In this document: piece by piece, positions 16,698 through 26,209 of the stretch
Position numbering within the stretch: position 1 is the first letter of the stretch
How the letters are laid out: each line of letters starts with the position of its first letter
The notes under the pieces: generated by a model
Seen by the model: the letters and a program-made list of their open reading frames with translations, nothing else
Databases searched by the model: none
Told to the model about the DNA's origin: nothing
Translations under genes and position numbers: made by a program
Assembly (NCBI RefSeq): GCF_016925615.1
Contig: NZ_CP070499.1
Coordinates: forward strand, 3,224,001 to 3,288,000
DNA length: 64,000 bases
Origin: Natronosporangium hydrolyticum
Lineage (GTDB): Bacteria > Actinomycetota > Actinomycetes > Mycobacteriales > Micromonosporaceae
Direction of reading: 5' to 3'

Positions 16698-16874
16698 ATG
16701 CGAACACCACTTGTCCGGCCACCGGCGCTCCGGCCCTGCGAAACCGTGGCGATCGTATCGACCTCGTCGCCGGTCCCGGCCGACGAGCTTGCCCGGCTAC
16801 GCCGCCCGGTACTCCTGGGTGCGGCCACCGTGATGGATCGGATCTTTGCCGAGCTACCGGCCGGGAAGGCGTAG
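16698..16874 (+). pseudogene. N-terminal fragment resembling S66 (LD-carboxypeptidase/MccF) peptidase
   Basis: The frame begins VRPPALRPCETVAIVSTSSPVPADELAR, which matches the N-terminal strand of S66 family proteins (consensus near LRPGDTVAVVSPSSPV). After about 40 residues the similarity ends and a stop follows, where intact members have about 300. It lies at the right edge of the island, 60 bp before the right direct repeat. MccF-type S66 enzymes give self-resistance in some peptide antibiotic clusters, so this could be a lost immunity gene; that is inference. The short length also allows chance similarity. Confidence 0.45.
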
Positions 16875-16903
16875 TCACTCAGTTGGACACGCAGGGATGC
16901 AAG

Positions 16904-16934
16904 GAGGCCATATCCACCGATGGGATATGGCCTC
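16904..16934 (-). terminator. Terminator hairpin of the tRNA operon
   Basis: A perfect 12-bp stem (16904-16915 with 16923-16934) with a 7-base loop lies 13 bases beyond the encoded CCA of tRNA-Val. The right repeat (16936-16955) fills the space between tRNA end and hairpin. It fits termination of the minus-strand tRNA transcript. Confidence 0.7.
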
Positions 16935-16935
16935 T

Positions 16936-16955
16936 GACCGAAAACTATGGTGGGC
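16936..16955 (+). repeat. Right copy of island-end direct repeat (attR candidate)
   Basis: Identical to 733-752. On the minus strand it covers the last four acceptor-stem bases, the discriminator A and CCA of tRNA-Val, plus 12 bases downstream, so the tRNA stays intact whichever copy is used. Confidence 0.65.
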
Positions 16956-17022
16956 GATACTGGGATCGAACCAGTGACCTCTTCCGTGTCAAGGAAGCGC
17001 GCTCCCGCTGCGCCAATCGCCC
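16948..17022 (-). tRNA. tRNA-Val(GAC)
   Basis: Acceptor GGGCGAT pairs with ATCGCCC, the anticodon stem-loop is CTTCC-TTGACAC-GGAAG giving anticodon GAC, and the T-arm is CTGGTTCGATCCCAG. Discriminator A is followed by an encoded CCA (16950-16948). Third gene of a Gly-Cys-Val transcript and likely island integration site. Confidence 0.95.
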
Positions 17023-17043
17023 AAGGGATGAACCCTGTTACCG

Positions 17044-17114
17044 AGGTGGGGACGGGATTTGAACCCGCGTACACGGCTTTGCAGGCCGTTGCCTCGCCTC
17101 TCGGCCACCCCACC
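17044..17114 (-). tRNA. tRNA-Cys(GCA)
   Basis: Acceptor GGTGGGG pairs with CCCCACC, discriminator T as expected for Cys, anticodon loop within CGGCCTGCAAAGCCG gives GCA, T-arm GCGGGTTCAAATCCCGT. CCA is not encoded. Confidence 0.95.
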
Positions 17115-17149
17115 GAGGTGAGGCCTCGGTAGCCTCGGCAGACTCTCCG

Positions 17150-17222
17150 AGCGGGCGACGGGGCTCGAACCCGCGACCTTCACCTTGGCAAGGTGACGCG
17201 CTACCAACTGCGCTACGCCCGC
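17150..17222 (-). tRNA. tRNA-Gly(GCC)
   Basis: Acceptor GCGGGCG pairs with CGCCCGC, anticodon stem-loop CACCTTGCCAAGGTG gives GCC, T-arm GCGGGTTCGAGCCCCGT. Discriminator T, CCA not encoded. First gene of the Gly-Cys-Val cluster common in Actinobacteria. Confidence 0.95.
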
Positions 17223-17255
17223 ATGACTCCGGCTGTTCCCCGGTGCCGAGAGAGA

Positions 17256-17285
17256 ACTCTAGCCCAGTTCCATCCGAGACGCCAA
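17256..17285 (-). promoter_or_regulatory. Promoter of the tRNA-Gly-Cys-Val operon
   Basis: On the minus strand TTGGCG (17285-17280) and TAGAGT (17261-17256) are separated by 18 bases and the -10 ends 33 bases before tRNA-Gly. Good match to a housekeeping sigma-70 promoter. Confidence 0.6.
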
Positions 17286-17395
17286 CCCGGGGTCGCTTTC
17301 CCGGCGTTTCCTCGCGACTCCGACGCCCGCCCCATTCGTCACCTCCGTGACCTGCCGTTGCCGGACCGAGGTATCCCCCTGGGCGCCGCCGTTGC

Positions 17396-17430
17396 GTAGG
17401 GCCGCCAGCCTGGTCGGCTGGCGGCCCTAC
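17396..17430. terminator. Strong bidirectional hairpin
   Basis: Fifteen perfect base pairs (17396-17410 with 17416-17430) with loop TGGTC. It separates the tRNA operon from the NmrA-like gene and would stop minus-strand transcripts coming from beyond 17451. Confidence 0.65.
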
Positions 17431-17450
17431 CGTTGGCGTGGAGCGTCAGG

Positions 17451-17560
17451 TCAGGCGGTGAAGCTCACCCGCCGGCGCCGCGCCACCAGGAAGAGACCGC
17501 CGCCGAGCGCCAGCAGCGCCAACGCGCCGCAACCGCTGCGGGAGCGGCGGCCGATAGGGT
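17451..17560 (-). pseudogene. Possible C-terminal fragment of a surface-anchored protein
   Basis: On the minus strand, ending at TGA 17453-17451, the frame reads a hydrophobic segment followed by basic residues (GALALLALGGGLFLVARRRR), the shape of a sortase-type C-terminal anchor tail. No start or upstream domain remains before the divergent NmrA-like gene begins. A remnant is likelier than a gene; chance composition is possible. Confidence 0.25.
17555..17560 (+). promoter_or_regulatory. Leaderless -10 element of the NmrA-like gene
   Basis: TAGGGT ends 6 bases before the ATG at 17567 and no ribosome binding site is present, the pattern of a leaderless actinobacterial transcript. Confidence 0.45.
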
Positions 17561-17566
17561 GGCGGG

Positions 17567-18436
17567 ATGAACCTGGCGGAGCCGACGCCTGACCCCGGGC
17601 TGATCGGGGTGACCGGCGCCACCGGTGGGGTCGGGGGCCGGGTGGCCCGCCGGTTGGCCGCCGCCGGGGCCCGGCAGCGGCTGGTGGTCCGGGACCTGAC
17701 CCGCGCCCCCGACCTGCCGGGGGCCGAGGCGGTGCAGGCCAGCTACGAAGATCTGCCGGGGATGCGGCAGGCGTTGGCCGAGGTCGACACCCTGCTGCTG
17801 GTCAGCGCGAGCGAGCACCCGGACCGGGTGGCGCTGCACCGCACCGCGGTCGACGCCGCGGTCGTCACCGGGGTGACCCGGGTGGTCTACCTTTCCTTCC
17901 TCGCCGCCGCCGCGGACGCGACCTTCACCTTCGCCCGCGACCACTGGCATACCGAGCAGTATCTGCGCGGCACCGGCCTGCCCTGCACCTTTCTGCGCGA
18001 CAGTCTTTACCAGGATGTCCTGCCGTACTTCCCGGACCGGGCCGGGGTGATCCGGGGCCCGGCCGGGGATGGCCGGTTCGCGCCGGTGGCGCGCGACGAT
18101 GTCGCCGCGGTCGCGGCGACGGTGCTACTCGCCGGCGACGGCCGGCACGACGGCCAGAGCTATGACCTGACCGGGCCGGAGCTGCTGACCATGGCTGCGG
18201 TCGCCGCGGAGCTGTCCCGGGCGACCGGCCGGGACATCAGCTACCACCCGGAGACCCTGCCGGAGGCGTACGAGTCACGGGCCCGCTTCGGGGCACCGGA
18301 GTGGGAGGTGACCGGTTGGGTCACCTCGTACGCCGCGATCGCCGCTGGTGAGCTGGATCTGCTCGCCGACGATGTCGCCCGGGTCACCGGGCGGCCGCCG
18401 ACCCGCTTCGCCGACTACCTCGCCGCGGGCGCCTGA
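17567..18436 (+). CDS. NmrA-like NAD(P)-binding reductase
   Basis: 289 residues. The N-terminus has the Rossmann motif [21 protein letters not shown] (residues about 13-34 region), followed by [14 protein letters not shown] and a [14 protein letters not shown] segment typical of NmrA-like/atypical SDR proteins of the QorB (NADPH:quinone oxidoreductase 2) type. The usual YxxxK catalytic pair is not clear, as in many members. Likely a cytosolic redox sensor or quinone reductase. The 3' end overlaps the convergent fucosidase gene by 22 bases. Leaderless start (see promoter at 17555). Confidence 0.85.
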   Translation: MNLAEPTPDPGLIGVTGATGGVGGRVARRLAAAGARQRLVVRDLTRAPDLPGAEAVQASYEDLPGMRQALAEVDTLLLVSASEHPDRVALHRTAVDAAVVTGVTRVVYLSFLAAAADATFTFARDHWHTEQYLRGTGLPCTFLRDSLYQDVLPYFPDRAGVIRGPAGDGRFAPVARDDVAAVAATVLLAGDGRHDGQSYDLTGPELLTMAAVAAELSRATGRDISYHPETLPEAYESRARFGAPEWEVTGWVTSYAAIAAGELDLLADDVARVTGRPPTRFADYLAAGA

Positions 18437-20748
18437 TCGGCCGGTGGCGGCGTGGCCGGGCCACCGATCCGGTAGCGGCGCCCCGCCTCGACCGTGCCCC
18501 GCCAGCCACCCAGCTCGCCCGGCCGAAGGGGCACCTGCTCACCGGTGTCGAGCCGCCGCAGCGGCTGCTCCGGCAGGAGCGGGCAGCGGATGGTCAGCGC
18601 CCCGGTCCGGTCGGGCAGCAACGTCACCTCGGTCGGCGCGCCGTCGCGCCAGGCGATGTCTACAGTTACCCCACCCCGGGCGCGGAGCCCGGTGACCCGA
18701 CCGGCCGGCCACGCCGTCGGCAGCGCCGGCAGGATGTCCAGCACTCCCCGGTGGCTCTGTAGCAGCTGTTCGGCGACGCCCGCCACCGCGCCGAGGTTGC
18801 CGTCGAGCTGGTAGGGCGGGTGGATGTCGAACAGGTTGGGCAGGGTGCACTCGCGGAGCAGCGCGGTGAGCATCCGGTGCGCCCGGTCGCCGTCGCGCAA
18901 CCGGGCCCAGAAGCTGATCTTCCAGGCCTTGCTCCAGCCGGTCCCGCCGTCCCCGCGGGCGTCGAGCGACACCTCCGCCGCCCGCGCCAGCTCCGGCTCG
19001 GCCAGCGGGGAGATCTGGTCGGCCGGGTGGAGCGCGTAAAGGTGGGAGACGTGCCGATGCTCGTCGGCCGGGTCGTCCCGGTCGGCCCGCCACTCTTGCA
19101 GCTGACCCCAGGCGCCGATCCGCAGACCCGGCGCCAGCCGGCCGGCAGCGTCCGCGAGGCCGGCCGGCGGGTCGATCGCCAACTCGGCGGCGGCCGCCAG
19201 CGTGGCCCGGAACAGATCGGCCACCAGCTGCTGCGACATCGCCGCCCCGGCGGTGTACGGGCCGTGTTCGGGAGAGTAGCTGGGCGAGACGAGCAGGGTG
19301 TCGGTGGTGGCGTCGATGTGGAGGTTGGCGAGCCAGAACTCCACTGTCTCAGCCAGCACCGGCCAGGCCCGGTGCCGGAGGAACTCACTGTCGTGAGTAA
19401 ACAGATAGTGCTCCCACAGGTGCCGGCACAGCCACGCCCCCGCCTCCGGGAACCAGAACGCGGTGGGCCAGTCGTGGACTCCGGTGAAGCCCCACGGGGT
19501 GGTCTCGTCGTGCACCACCCAGCCGTCGCTGTCGAACATCTCCCGGGCGGTGACCCGGCCCGGCGCCCGCAGCGCGTCGATGAACTCGTGCAGCGGCGGC
19601 GCGGTCTCCGCGAGGTTCGTGACCTCGGCCGGCCAGTAACACATCTGCAGGTTGATGTTGAGGTGGTAGTCGGCGCTCCAGGCGGGGGTGGCGGAGTCGT
19701 TCCACACCCCCTGCAGGTTCGCCGGCAGCGAGCCGACACGCGACGACGAGATCAACAGGTAGCGGCCGTACGCGAAGTGGAGAGCGGCGAGCGCCCGCTC
19801 GGCCGCCGGGTCGGCGGTGTGGTCGCCGTGCCGCCGCACCAGCTCGTCGGTGGGCAGGTTGGGCGGCGGCGCGTCGAGGTCGAGGCTGACCCGGCCGGCG
19901 AGCTGCTGGTAGTCGGCGAGATGGGCGCCGCGCAGCGTCGGGTACGGCTGCCCGGCGGCGGCCTCGATCGTCCGGCCGACCCGGGGGGCCGGATCCTCGC
20001 CCCGATAGTCGGGGTAGGTGGCCGCGTAGTCGGTGCCGGCGGCCAACCACAGGATCACCTCGTCGGCTCCGCTGACCCGGATCTCGCCCGCCGCCTCGGT
20101 GACCGCGCCGCCGACCACGTGCAGGCGCAGCTGTGCTTCGTACCGGAGCCGGTTGTCGGGGAGTTCCCCCCGCAGCCGGATGCCCCGTTGGCCGACGGTG
20201 GTGGCGGCGCCGAGCGGCCCCGCGGCGAGCCGCACGGTCAGGGTCACCGACCCTGGCTGGTCGGCCCAGACCCGGCCGGCGATCACCCCGGCGGGGTGGC
20301 TGGCGAGATACTCCCGATGGTGGGTGACCCCATCGGCGGTATACCGGACCCGGGCCACCGCGTCGGTGAGGTCCAGCTCGCGCCGGTAGCCGGTGACCTG
20401 CCCGGCCGGCTCGGGGAAGTGGAGCCACAGGTCGGCGAGGGGCTGGTAGGCGCCGTAGCCGAGGCGGGGCTGGCCGAGCAGTTCGGCGACCTCGTCCGGC
20501 GGGAGCTCACCCACCTCGTCGAGGCGGCGGCGGAGCTCGGGGAGCACCCCTGGCCGCCCGGGCGGCGGCCAGTCGCCGTGCTGATAACCCTCGGCCGAAC
20601 CGGGGCCGCCGGTCCACAGTGTCTTCTCGTTGAGCTGCAGCCGTTCGGCAGCTACGCCACCGAAGACCATCGCGCCGAGCGCGCCGTTGCCGATCGGCAG
20701 CGCCTCCCGCTCCCAGTCGGTGGCCGGCTGCTCATACCAGAGGCGCAC
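18415..20748 (-). CDS. GH95 alpha-L-fucosidase (or alpha-L-galactosidase)
   Basis: 777 residues with the full GH95 layout: N-terminal domain starting [30 protein letters not shown], then the (alpha/alpha)6 barrel. Catalytic features are visible: the Asn pair in [21 protein letters not shown], an acidic residue in [11 protein letters not shown], and the Asp in [16 protein letters not shown]. Family members are inverting enzymes that remove terminal alpha-L-fucose or L-galactose from plant or host glycans. No signal peptide is seen, so it acts in the cytosol on imported oligosaccharides. It follows the SARP regulator by 14 bp on the same strand and may be co-transcribed. Confidence 0.92.
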   Translation of the reverse strand: MRLWYEQPATDWEREALPIGNGALGAMVFGGVAAERLQLNEKTLWTGGPGSAEGYQHGDWPPPGRPGVLPELRRRLDEVGELPPDEVAELLGQPRLGYGAYQPLADLWLHFPEPAGQVTGYRRELDLTDAVARVRYTADGVTHHREYLASHPAGVIAGRVWADQPGSVTLTVRLAAGPLGAATTVGQRGIRLRGELPDNRLRYEAQLRLHVVGGAVTEAAGEIRVSGADEVILWLAAGTDYAATYPDYRGEDPAPRVGRTIEAAAGQPYPTLRGAHLADYQQLAGRVSLDLDAPPPNLPTDELVRRHGDHTADPAAERALAALHFAYGRYLLISSSRVGSLPANLQGVWNDSATPAWSADYHLNINLQMCYWPAEVTNLAETAPPLHEFIDALRAPGRVTAREMFDSDGWVVHDETTPWGFTGVHDWPTAFWFPEAGAWLCRHLWEHYLFTHDSEFLRHRAWPVLAETVEFWLANLHIDATTDTLLVSPSYSPEHGPYTAGAAMSQQLVADLFRATLAAAAELAIDPPAGLADAAGRLAPGLRIGAWGQLQEWRADRDDPADEHRHVSHLYALHPADQISPLAEPELARAAEVSLDARGDGGTGWSKAWKISFWARLRDGDRAHRMLTALLRECTLPNLFDIHPPYQLDGNLGAVAGVAEQLLQSHRGVLDILPALPTAWPAGRVTGLRARGGVTVDIAWRDGAPTEVTLLPDRTGALTIRCPLLPEQPLRRLDTGEQVPLRPGELGGWRGTVEAGRRYRIGGPATPPPADQAPAAR

Positions 20749-20762
20749 AGTCGCCGACCTTA

Positions 20763-23585
20763 TCAGTCCGGCGCCGCGAGCTGCTGCTCCTGCGCACCGC
20801 CGGGAGCGGTGGCGTCGACGAGGCCGAGCTCCGCCACCGCGGCCAGCCCAGCCTGGTCACTGTGGTCGGCGAAGATCTGCCGGGCGTGACCGGCCGCGAC
20901 CCGGGCGGCCTCGGCGTCGCTCTCGGCGAGGCAGAGCCGGGCGCGGGTCACCGCCACGCGGGCCTCGGCGAGCGGGTCGCCGAGCCGGCGCAACGTGGCC
21001 GCCGCGCGCTCCACACTGACCCGCGCCTGCCCCGGCGACCCCTGCTCGAGCTGCACATCGGCGAGTTCCCGCAGCGTCTCGGCCTCCCCCCGGGGATCCC
21101 CCAGCTGCCGGTAGCCGTCGACACTGCGCTGCAGGAAGTCGGCCGCTTCCCACAGTTGCCGCCGGCGCCGCTGCACCTCCGCCAGGCCTCGCCAGGCATC
21201 GGCGCAGCCGCGGAGGTCGTTGTGGCGGACGAAGGTCTCCACCGCGCCCTCGAAGCACACCTCAGCGCCGACCAGCTCGGCGGCGGCCAGCTCGGCCCAC
21301 CCCAGCCGGCACCGGGTGCGCGCCTCCTCTGCCCGGTCGCCGAGCTCAGTCAACCGGTGCAGGCTCTCCCGCAGCGCGTCGGCCGCCTCCGGCAGCCGCC
21401 GCTCGACCCGGTGCAGGTCGCCGATGCCGCGCAGCATCAGCGCCATCCCCCGGCGGTGCTCCGCCGCCCGGGCAGCCGCCAACCCCAGCTCATGGGTGCG
21501 CCGCCACTCCTCCAGCTGCGACCGGGAGGCGAGGTACGGCGCCAGGTAGAACGCCAGCCGCCAGGCCGCCTCGTGCCACCCCGCCTGATGCAGGTCGGCC
21601 ACGGTGGCCACCAGCAGCCCCCGCTCTGCGGTCAGCCAGTCCGCGGCCTCCCGGATCTGCCGGCTGCCGACCTGCAGCGCCGGTTCGGCGAGCCGGGTGG
21701 TCTCGCCGCTGCCGGGTTCGGCGGGCAGCAGCTGGGCCCGGGCCCGGCGACTAAGCCGCAACACCCGCCGGGACAACGCCCGCCACAACGGGTCCGCCGG
21801 CTCGTCGGTGGACTGTTCCCGGGCGAACAAGCGGGTCAGGTCGTGACAGCGGTACCGGGGCTGCCCGGCCACGTCGACCCCGAGCGGCTGCAGCAGCCCG
21901 GAGTCGACCAGCGTCTCCAGGATCTGTTCGGCGCGCGTCTCGACGGCTGGCGTGGGCTCGGCACCGGCGAGCAGGACCGCGGCGGTCCAGGGGGCGAGAT
22001 CGGGCGCGCTGAGCAGCCCCAGCCGGCGGAACAGCTGCTGCTCCGGCTCGGCGAGACCGTGATAGCCGAGCGCGATGCTGCCGCGGACCGCGAGGTCGCC
22101 GGCTGCCAGCTCGTCGAGCCGGCGATGCTCATCGGCTAGCCGGCCGGCCAGGTAACCCAGGCTCCAGCCCGCCCGGCGGGCCAGCCGGGCACCGGCTATC
22201 CGCACCGCGAGCGGCAGGCCGCCGCAGAGTTCGACGATCTGCTCGGCCGCCGCCGGCTCCGCCGCCACCCGCTGCGCCCCGGCTACCTGCGCCAGCAGGG
22301 TCATCGACTCCTTGGTGGGCAGGGTGTCCAGCTGGTAGGCGGCTGCGGCGGCGAGCCCGGCCAGGCCGGACCGGCTGGTGATCAGCGTGGCGCAGCCAGG
22401 AGCTGCGGCCAGCAGCGGCCGGACCTGGGTCTCGTCGTGAGCCTGGTCCAGCAGCACCAGGGCCCGACGGCCATCCAGCAGGGTCCGGAACAGCTGGGCC
22501 CGGTCGGCCAATTCGTCCGGCAGGGTGGCGTGCGGGCCGAGCAGCGATCGCAGCAGGCTCGCCAGCGCGCTCGCCGGCGGCAGCGGACCGTCCCCGCCCC
22601 CGAGCAGGTCGACGTAGAGCGCCCCGCCCGGGAACCGGTCGGCGAGCGACCGGGCCGCCCGGATCGCCACGGTGGACTTGCCGACACCGCCGGGACCGTG
22701 CAACACCAGATGCACCGGCGCCGTTTCGGCCGTGGCGAGGGCCCCGGCCACCCAGGCCAGCGCCTGGCCCCGACCCGTGAAGTCGTTGATGTCGGGCGGA
22801 AGCTCCCGCGGCACCCGGAGCTCAGGTTGCTCCGGGGCCGCCGGCGCCGCCTGCTCGCCGGTGTCGGCGAGCACCTGGTCGTGCGCCTGCCGCAGCTCCA
22901 CGCCCGGCTCCAACCCCAGCTCGGTGACGAGGGTCTGCCGGGCCTGCTGGTAAGTGGCCAACGCCTCGGAACGCCGACCCGACCGGTGCAGGGCGATCAC
23001 CAACTGCGCCCACGCCCGCTCCCGCAGCGGCTGCTCGGCGACCAGCCGGCGCAGCTCACCGGTGAGCTCCTGGTGGCGCCCGATCCGCAGGTCGAGGTCG
23101 ATCCGCTCGGCGATGGCCGCGAGCCGCAGCTCGGTCAGGCGCGCCGCATCGCCGCGGCGCAGCTCGTCGGAGTCGAGATCGGCCACCGGCTCGCCGCGCC
23201 ACAGCGCCAGCGCGTCGGCCAGCAGCGCACTCGCCGCCGCCGGCTGGTCGGGGGCGCACTGGCGCGCCTGGCCTAGCAGCTGTTCGAACCGCCACACGTC
23301 GACCTGCTCCGGGTCGGCCAGTAGCTGATAGCCGCCGGGCACCGTCTTGATCAGATCCGCGCCGAGCAGCCGGCGCAGCGCGCTGACATACACCCGGAGC
23401 ACCGACTCGGCCGAGCGCGGCGGAGCGTCGCCCCAGATCACTGCCACCAGACGCTCCACAGTCGTCAGTGACCCGACGTTGAGCGCCAGCCCGGCCAACA
23501 ACGCTCGGTGCTTCGCGGGGCCAGGGGTGAGGTCACGCTCGCCGTCGTGCACCGCCACCGGCCCCAACAGGGCGATCGAGATCAC
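20763..23585 (-). CDS. SARP/AfsR-family regulator with NB-ARC and TPR domains
   Basis: 940 residues. N-terminal winged helix (1-90, [33 protein letters not shown]), BTAD (about 95-240, with [33 protein letters not shown] in part), NB-ARC ATPase from about 280 with P-loop [10 protein letters not shown] near 295-305 and LVLLDQAHD, winged helix after it, and C-terminal TPR region (about 680-930). Such proteins are usually activators of secondary-metabolite or nearby genes. It is followed by the fucosidase gene after 14 bp and preceded by GH3 after 86 bp, so it may control this glycosidase group, but no direct-repeat SARP box was identified. Confidence 0.9.
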   Translation of the reverse strand: MISIALLGPVAVHDGERDLTPGPAKHRALLAGLALNVGSLTTVERLVAVIWGDAPPRSAESVLRVYVSALRRLLGADLIKTVPGGYQLLADPEQVDVWRFEQLLGQARQCAPDQPAAASALLADALALWRGEPVADLDSDELRRGDAARLTELRLAAIAERIDLDLRIGRHQELTGELRRLVAEQPLRERAWAQLVIALHRSGRRSEALATYQQARQTLVTELGLEPGVELRQAHDQVLADTGEQAAPAAPEQPELRVPRELPPDINDFTGRGQALAWVAGALATAETAPVHLVLHGPGGVGKSTVAIRAARSLADRFPGGALYVDLLGGGDGPLPPASALASLLRSLLGPHATLPDELADRAQLFRTLLDGRRALVLLDQAHDETQVRPLLAAAPGCATLITSRSGLAGLAAAAAYQLDTLPTKESMTLLAQVAGAQRVAAEPAAAEQIVELCGGLPLAVRIAGARLARRAGWSLGYLAGRLADEHRRLDELAAGDLAVRGSIALGYHGLAEPEQQLFRRLGLLSAPDLAPWTAAVLLAGAEPTPAVETRAEQILETLVDSGLLQPLGVDVAGQPRYRCHDLTRLFAREQSTDEPADPLWRALSRRVLRLSRRARAQLLPAEPGSGETTRLAEPALQVGSRQIREAADWLTAERGLLVATVADLHQAGWHEAAWRLAFYLAPYLASRSQLEEWRRTHELGLAAARAAEHRRGMALMLRGIGDLHRVERRLPEAADALRESLHRLTELGDRAEEARTRCRLGWAELAAAELVGAEVCFEGAVETFVRHNDLRGCADAWRGLAEVQRRRRQLWEAADFLQRSVDGYRQLGDPRGEAETLRELADVQLEQGSPGQARVSVERAAATLRRLGDPLAEARVAVTRARLCLAESDAEAARVAAGHARQIFADHSDQAGLAAVAELGLVDATAPGGAQEQQLAAPD

Positions 23586-23671
23586 GCCCGGGCCGTTTCA
23601 CCGTGTGTAGACACCACCGCCGAACGATAGAACACAATATCTACTCGCAGCCACCACCCCAGCCTGGCGGG

Positions 23672-26104
23672 TCAGCTACCCGACACTGGTGCGCTCACCG
23701 TCGACGTCAGCGGGGTGTCCCCTACGTTGCGGCCGACCGACAATGTGAACTCACCCGGCTCGGTCACCCACCGATGCTGCGCCACTGACCAGTAGCCGAA
23801 GCCGTACGGGTCCAGCGGCACCTCCACCGAGACCTGCTGACCCGGCTCGGCGTTCGCCACCGCGAACCCGGCGAGCCAGCGGACCGGCCGCTCCACCGAA
23901 CTATCTGGACGGGACAGATACGCCTGGACGACTTCCTTGCCGGCGCGCCGGCCGGTGTTGCGCAGCGTCACCACCGCCGTCGTGCCCACCACCCGCAACG
24001 ACTCATACTCCCAACTGGTGTAGCCCAGGCCGTACCCGAACGGGAAGGCCGGCTCGCGGCCGGACCGCAGCCACGCCCGATATCCGATGTGGATGCCCTC
24101 GGGGTAGGGCAGCTGACCCTGCTCCGGGGTGGTGGTCAGCACCGGCACATCCGCCTCGGTCGCCGGCCAGCTGGTCGGCAACCGGCCACCTGGCTCGGCC
24201 ACCCCCAGCAGCAGATCCGCCACCGCGTCGCCCAACTCCTGACCACCGAACCAGGTCAGCAGCACCGCCCCGACCTGGTCGCGCCACGGCAGCTCCACTG
24301 GGCTGCCGGCGCAGACCACCACCACGGTACGAGGGTTCGCCTCCGCCACCGCCCGGACCAGTGCGTCCTGGTCGCCCGGCAGCCGCAGCGAACGGCGATC
24401 AGCGCCCTCGCTCTCGACCTGTTCGGTGGTGCCCACCACGACCACCGCCACGTCGGACTGCGCCGCCGCCGCGACCGCCCGGGCCTGCTCGGCGGCCGGG
24501 TCGTACGGCGGCCGTTCGAAGCCGAGCATGCACAGGGTGGCGGGGGCGCCGACCGGGATCTCGTAGGTGAGCGTCAGCTCGACCGTCTCACCGTCGTCGA
24601 GGGTCCTGCTGACCGCCCGCTCCGGCGGCTCGTGGAAGGCGTCCACCAGGTTCAGATCCGCTGGATAGGCGCCCTCGTCGAAGACGGTCTCGCCGGCCAC
24701 CGCCAGCGTAAACTCGCCGACCCCCCGGAAGCCGAACCGCCACTGCCCCGGCTCGTCGGCGCACAGCCGGGTGCTGGCCCGCAGCCGCGCCACCCCGTCG
24801 GGCAGATCTCCGGAGGTGTAGCGAAGCCGCCCCGCCCGCCGGTGCTCGGTCTTGAGCACCGTGCCGTCGGCGGCGAGCAGCTCCACCAACAGCCCCGGCT
24901 CGCCGGTGGTCGGGATGGACACCAGCGGCGGCGCCACCGGTTCCAGCCCTTCGGCGAGCCGGGTGCCGGCCACATGAGTCACCTCCGCGACGCCGGCCAG
25001 CGCCGCCCGCACCCCGGCCAACGGCGAGACCACATACCCCGGGTGCACCTCCGAGCTGCCGCCGCCCTGGGTCCGGGCCGCCGCCGCATGCGGGCCGAGC
25101 ACCGCCACCCGGGACAGCTGCTCGGCCCGCAGCGGCAGCAGCTCATCCCGGTTGGTCAGCAGCACCGACCCGGCGCTGGCCAGCCGACGCAGCAACGGCG
25201 CGGCCTCGACCCGCGGCGGTGCCAGCGCCGCCGGCGCCCCGGCCAACGCCCCGACCCGGCTGGCCAACCGCAACAGCCGCCGCACCTTGTCGTCGACCGC
25301 CCGCTCGTCGACCGTGCCCGCGCGCACCGCCGCCACCAGCTCGTCGCCCCACGGTGAGTTGTCCGCCGGCATCGCCAGGTCCAGCCCACCGTTGCCGGCC
25401 GCCACCGTGGTACGCGCGGCGAACCAGTCCGAGACAACCACGCCGTCGAAGCCCCACTCCCCCTTCAGCGGCTCCGCCAGCAGCGGATGCTCGGTCATGG
25501 TGGTGCCGTTGACGCTGTTGTACGCGGCCATCACCAGCCAAGCGCCGCCGCGGCAGACCATCTCCTCGAATGGTCGTAGATAGACCTCCCGGAGGGTCCG
25601 CTCGTCGACCCGGACGTCCACGGTGAACCGGTCGGTCTCGGAGTCGTTGGCGACGTAGTGCTTCGGCGTCGCGCCCACCCCGCACGCCTGCAACGCCACC
25701 ACGTACGCGGTGCCGAGCACCGAGGTGAGCCACGGGTCCTCTGAGTAGCACTCGAAGTGCCGGCCGCCCAGCGGGCTACGGTGCAGATTGATGGTGGGCC
25801 CCAACACCACGTCGACCTCTTTGCGGCGGGCCTCGGCGGCCAACAACCGGGCCAGGTCGGCGACCAGGTCGACGTCCCAGCTGGCGGCGATCGCGCTCGC
25901 CGAGGGGGCGTTCGCCGACGGGTCGGTCTCGTCGTGCCGGGTGCCGCGCACCCCGACCGGGCCGTCGGAGAGCGCCATCGCCCGCAGCCCGACCGCCGGC
26001 TCCGGGGCCAGGGTCCACCAGTCCGCCCCGCTGAGCAGGCGGACCTTCTGTTCCAGGGTGAGCTTCGCCACCAGCGCGTCAAGATCAAGAGGGGCGTCCG
26101 TCAT
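23672..26104 (-). CDS. GH3 beta-glucosidase with PA14 insert
   Basis: 810 residues from ATG 26104. Order: GH3 N-terminal barrel (LSDGPVGVRG; GPTINLHRSPLGGRHFE; GVGATPKHYVANDSE), nucleophile Asp about 226 in GVVVSDWFAARTT, then the C-terminal sandwich split by a PA14-like insert (about 400-520) and ending with a fibronectin III-like domain (RAGKEVVQAYLSRP). Retaining exo-beta-glycosidase, probably on glucosides or xylosides; no signal peptide, so cytosolic. It diverges from the P450 gene. A close paralogue of equal length lies at 41709-44141. Confidence 0.93.
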   Translation of the reverse strand: MTDAPLDLDALVAKLTLEQKVRLLSGADWWTLAPEPAVGLRAMALSDGPVGVRGTRHDETDPSANAPSASAIAASWDVDLVADLARLLAAEARRKEVDVVLGPTINLHRSPLGGRHFECYSEDPWLTSVLGTAYVVALQACGVGATPKHYVANDSETDRFTVDVRVDERTLREVYLRPFEEMVCRGGAWLVMAAYNSVNGTTMTEHPLLAEPLKGEWGFDGVVVSDWFAARTTVAAGNGGLDLAMPADNSPWGDELVAAVRAGTVDERAVDDKVRRLLRLASRVGALAGAPAALAPPRVEAAPLLRRLASAGSVLLTNRDELLPLRAEQLSRVAVLGPHAAAARTQGGGSSEVHPGYVVSPLAGVRAALAGVAEVTHVAGTRLAEGLEPVAPPLVSIPTTGEPGLLVELLAADGTVLKTEHRRAGRLRYTSGDLPDGVARLRASTRLCADEPGQWRFGFRGVGEFTLAVAGETVFDEGAYPADLNLVDAFHEPPERAVSRTLDDGETVELTLTYEIPVGAPATLCMLGFERPPYDPAAEQARAVAAAAQSDVAVVVVGTTEQVESEGADRRSLRLPGDQDALVRAVAEANPRTVVVVCAGSPVELPWRDQVGAVLLTWFGGQELGDAVADLLLGVAEPGGRLPTSWPATEADVPVLTTTPEQGQLPYPEGIHIGYRAWLRSGREPAFPFGYGLGYTSWEYESLRVVGTTAVVTLRNTGRRAGKEVVQAYLSRPDSSVERPVRWLAGFAVANAEPGQQVSVEVPLDPYGFGYWSVAQHRWVTEPGEFTLSVGRNVGDTPLTSTVSAPVSGS

Positions 26105-26112
26105 GCCTACCG

Positions 26113-26118
26113 ACCCTA
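26113..26118 (-). promoter_or_regulatory. Leaderless -10 element of the GH3 gene
   Basis: On the minus strand TAGGGT ends 8 bases before the ATG at 26104 with no ribosome binding site between, suggesting a leaderless transcript. Confidence 0.4.
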
Positions 26119-26197
26119 CCGACCGCCGGGACCGCTCCCAGACCGCGTCCGGCCGCGTCCGGCCGGGTCCACCGACCACCGCCCGGGCCGGACCGCG

Positions 26198-26203
26198 TAC
26201 CGT
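26198..26203 (+). promoter_or_regulatory. Leaderless -10 element of the P450 gene
   Basis: TACCGT ends 6 bases before GTG 26210; a second TACCGT overlaps it at 26203. No ribosome binding site is visible. Confidence 0.4.
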
Positions 26204-26209
26204 ACCGTC

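Larger units (their letters stand above)
733..16955. mobile_element. Putative genomic island at tRNA-Val carrying a lanthipeptide cluster
   Basis: A 16.2-kb block is bounded by perfect 20-bp direct repeats, one of which covers the CCA end and last acceptor-stem bases of tRNA-Val(GAC) plus 12 bases downstream. Everything inside is accessory: XRE regulator, small uncharacterised genes, two decayed genes and an FxLD-type lanthipeptide cluster. Gene remnants (VOC at left, S66 peptidase-like at right) sit at both edges. No integrase, excisionase, relaxase or replication gene is visible inside, so it is either a decayed or a non-autonomous element. The boundary call depends on the repeat alone. Confidence 0.55.

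Noticed and set aside
733-16955. Integrase or conjugation genes inside the island
   Set aside because: Looked for tyrosine/serine recombinase, relaxase and FtsK-like motifs in all frames and saw none.
18820-20889. A 689-codon open frame on the plus strand opposite the GH95 gene
   Set aside because: It mirrors the GH95 coding frame, has low-complexity Gly/Arg/Val-rich sequence and no domain; GC-rich DNA gives long antisense frames.
20862-22139. A 425-codon plus-strand frame opposite the SARP regulator
   Set aside because: Shadow of a real gene with clear domains on the other strand; no ribosome site or recognisable protein sequence.
24089-25357. A 422-codon plus-strand frame opposite GH3
   Set aside because: His/Arg/Gln-rich shadow sequence without protein-like pattern.
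25757-26209. Long N-terminal extension of the P450 frame
   Set aside because: It overlaps the divergent GH3 gene on the opposite strand and lacks P450 features.
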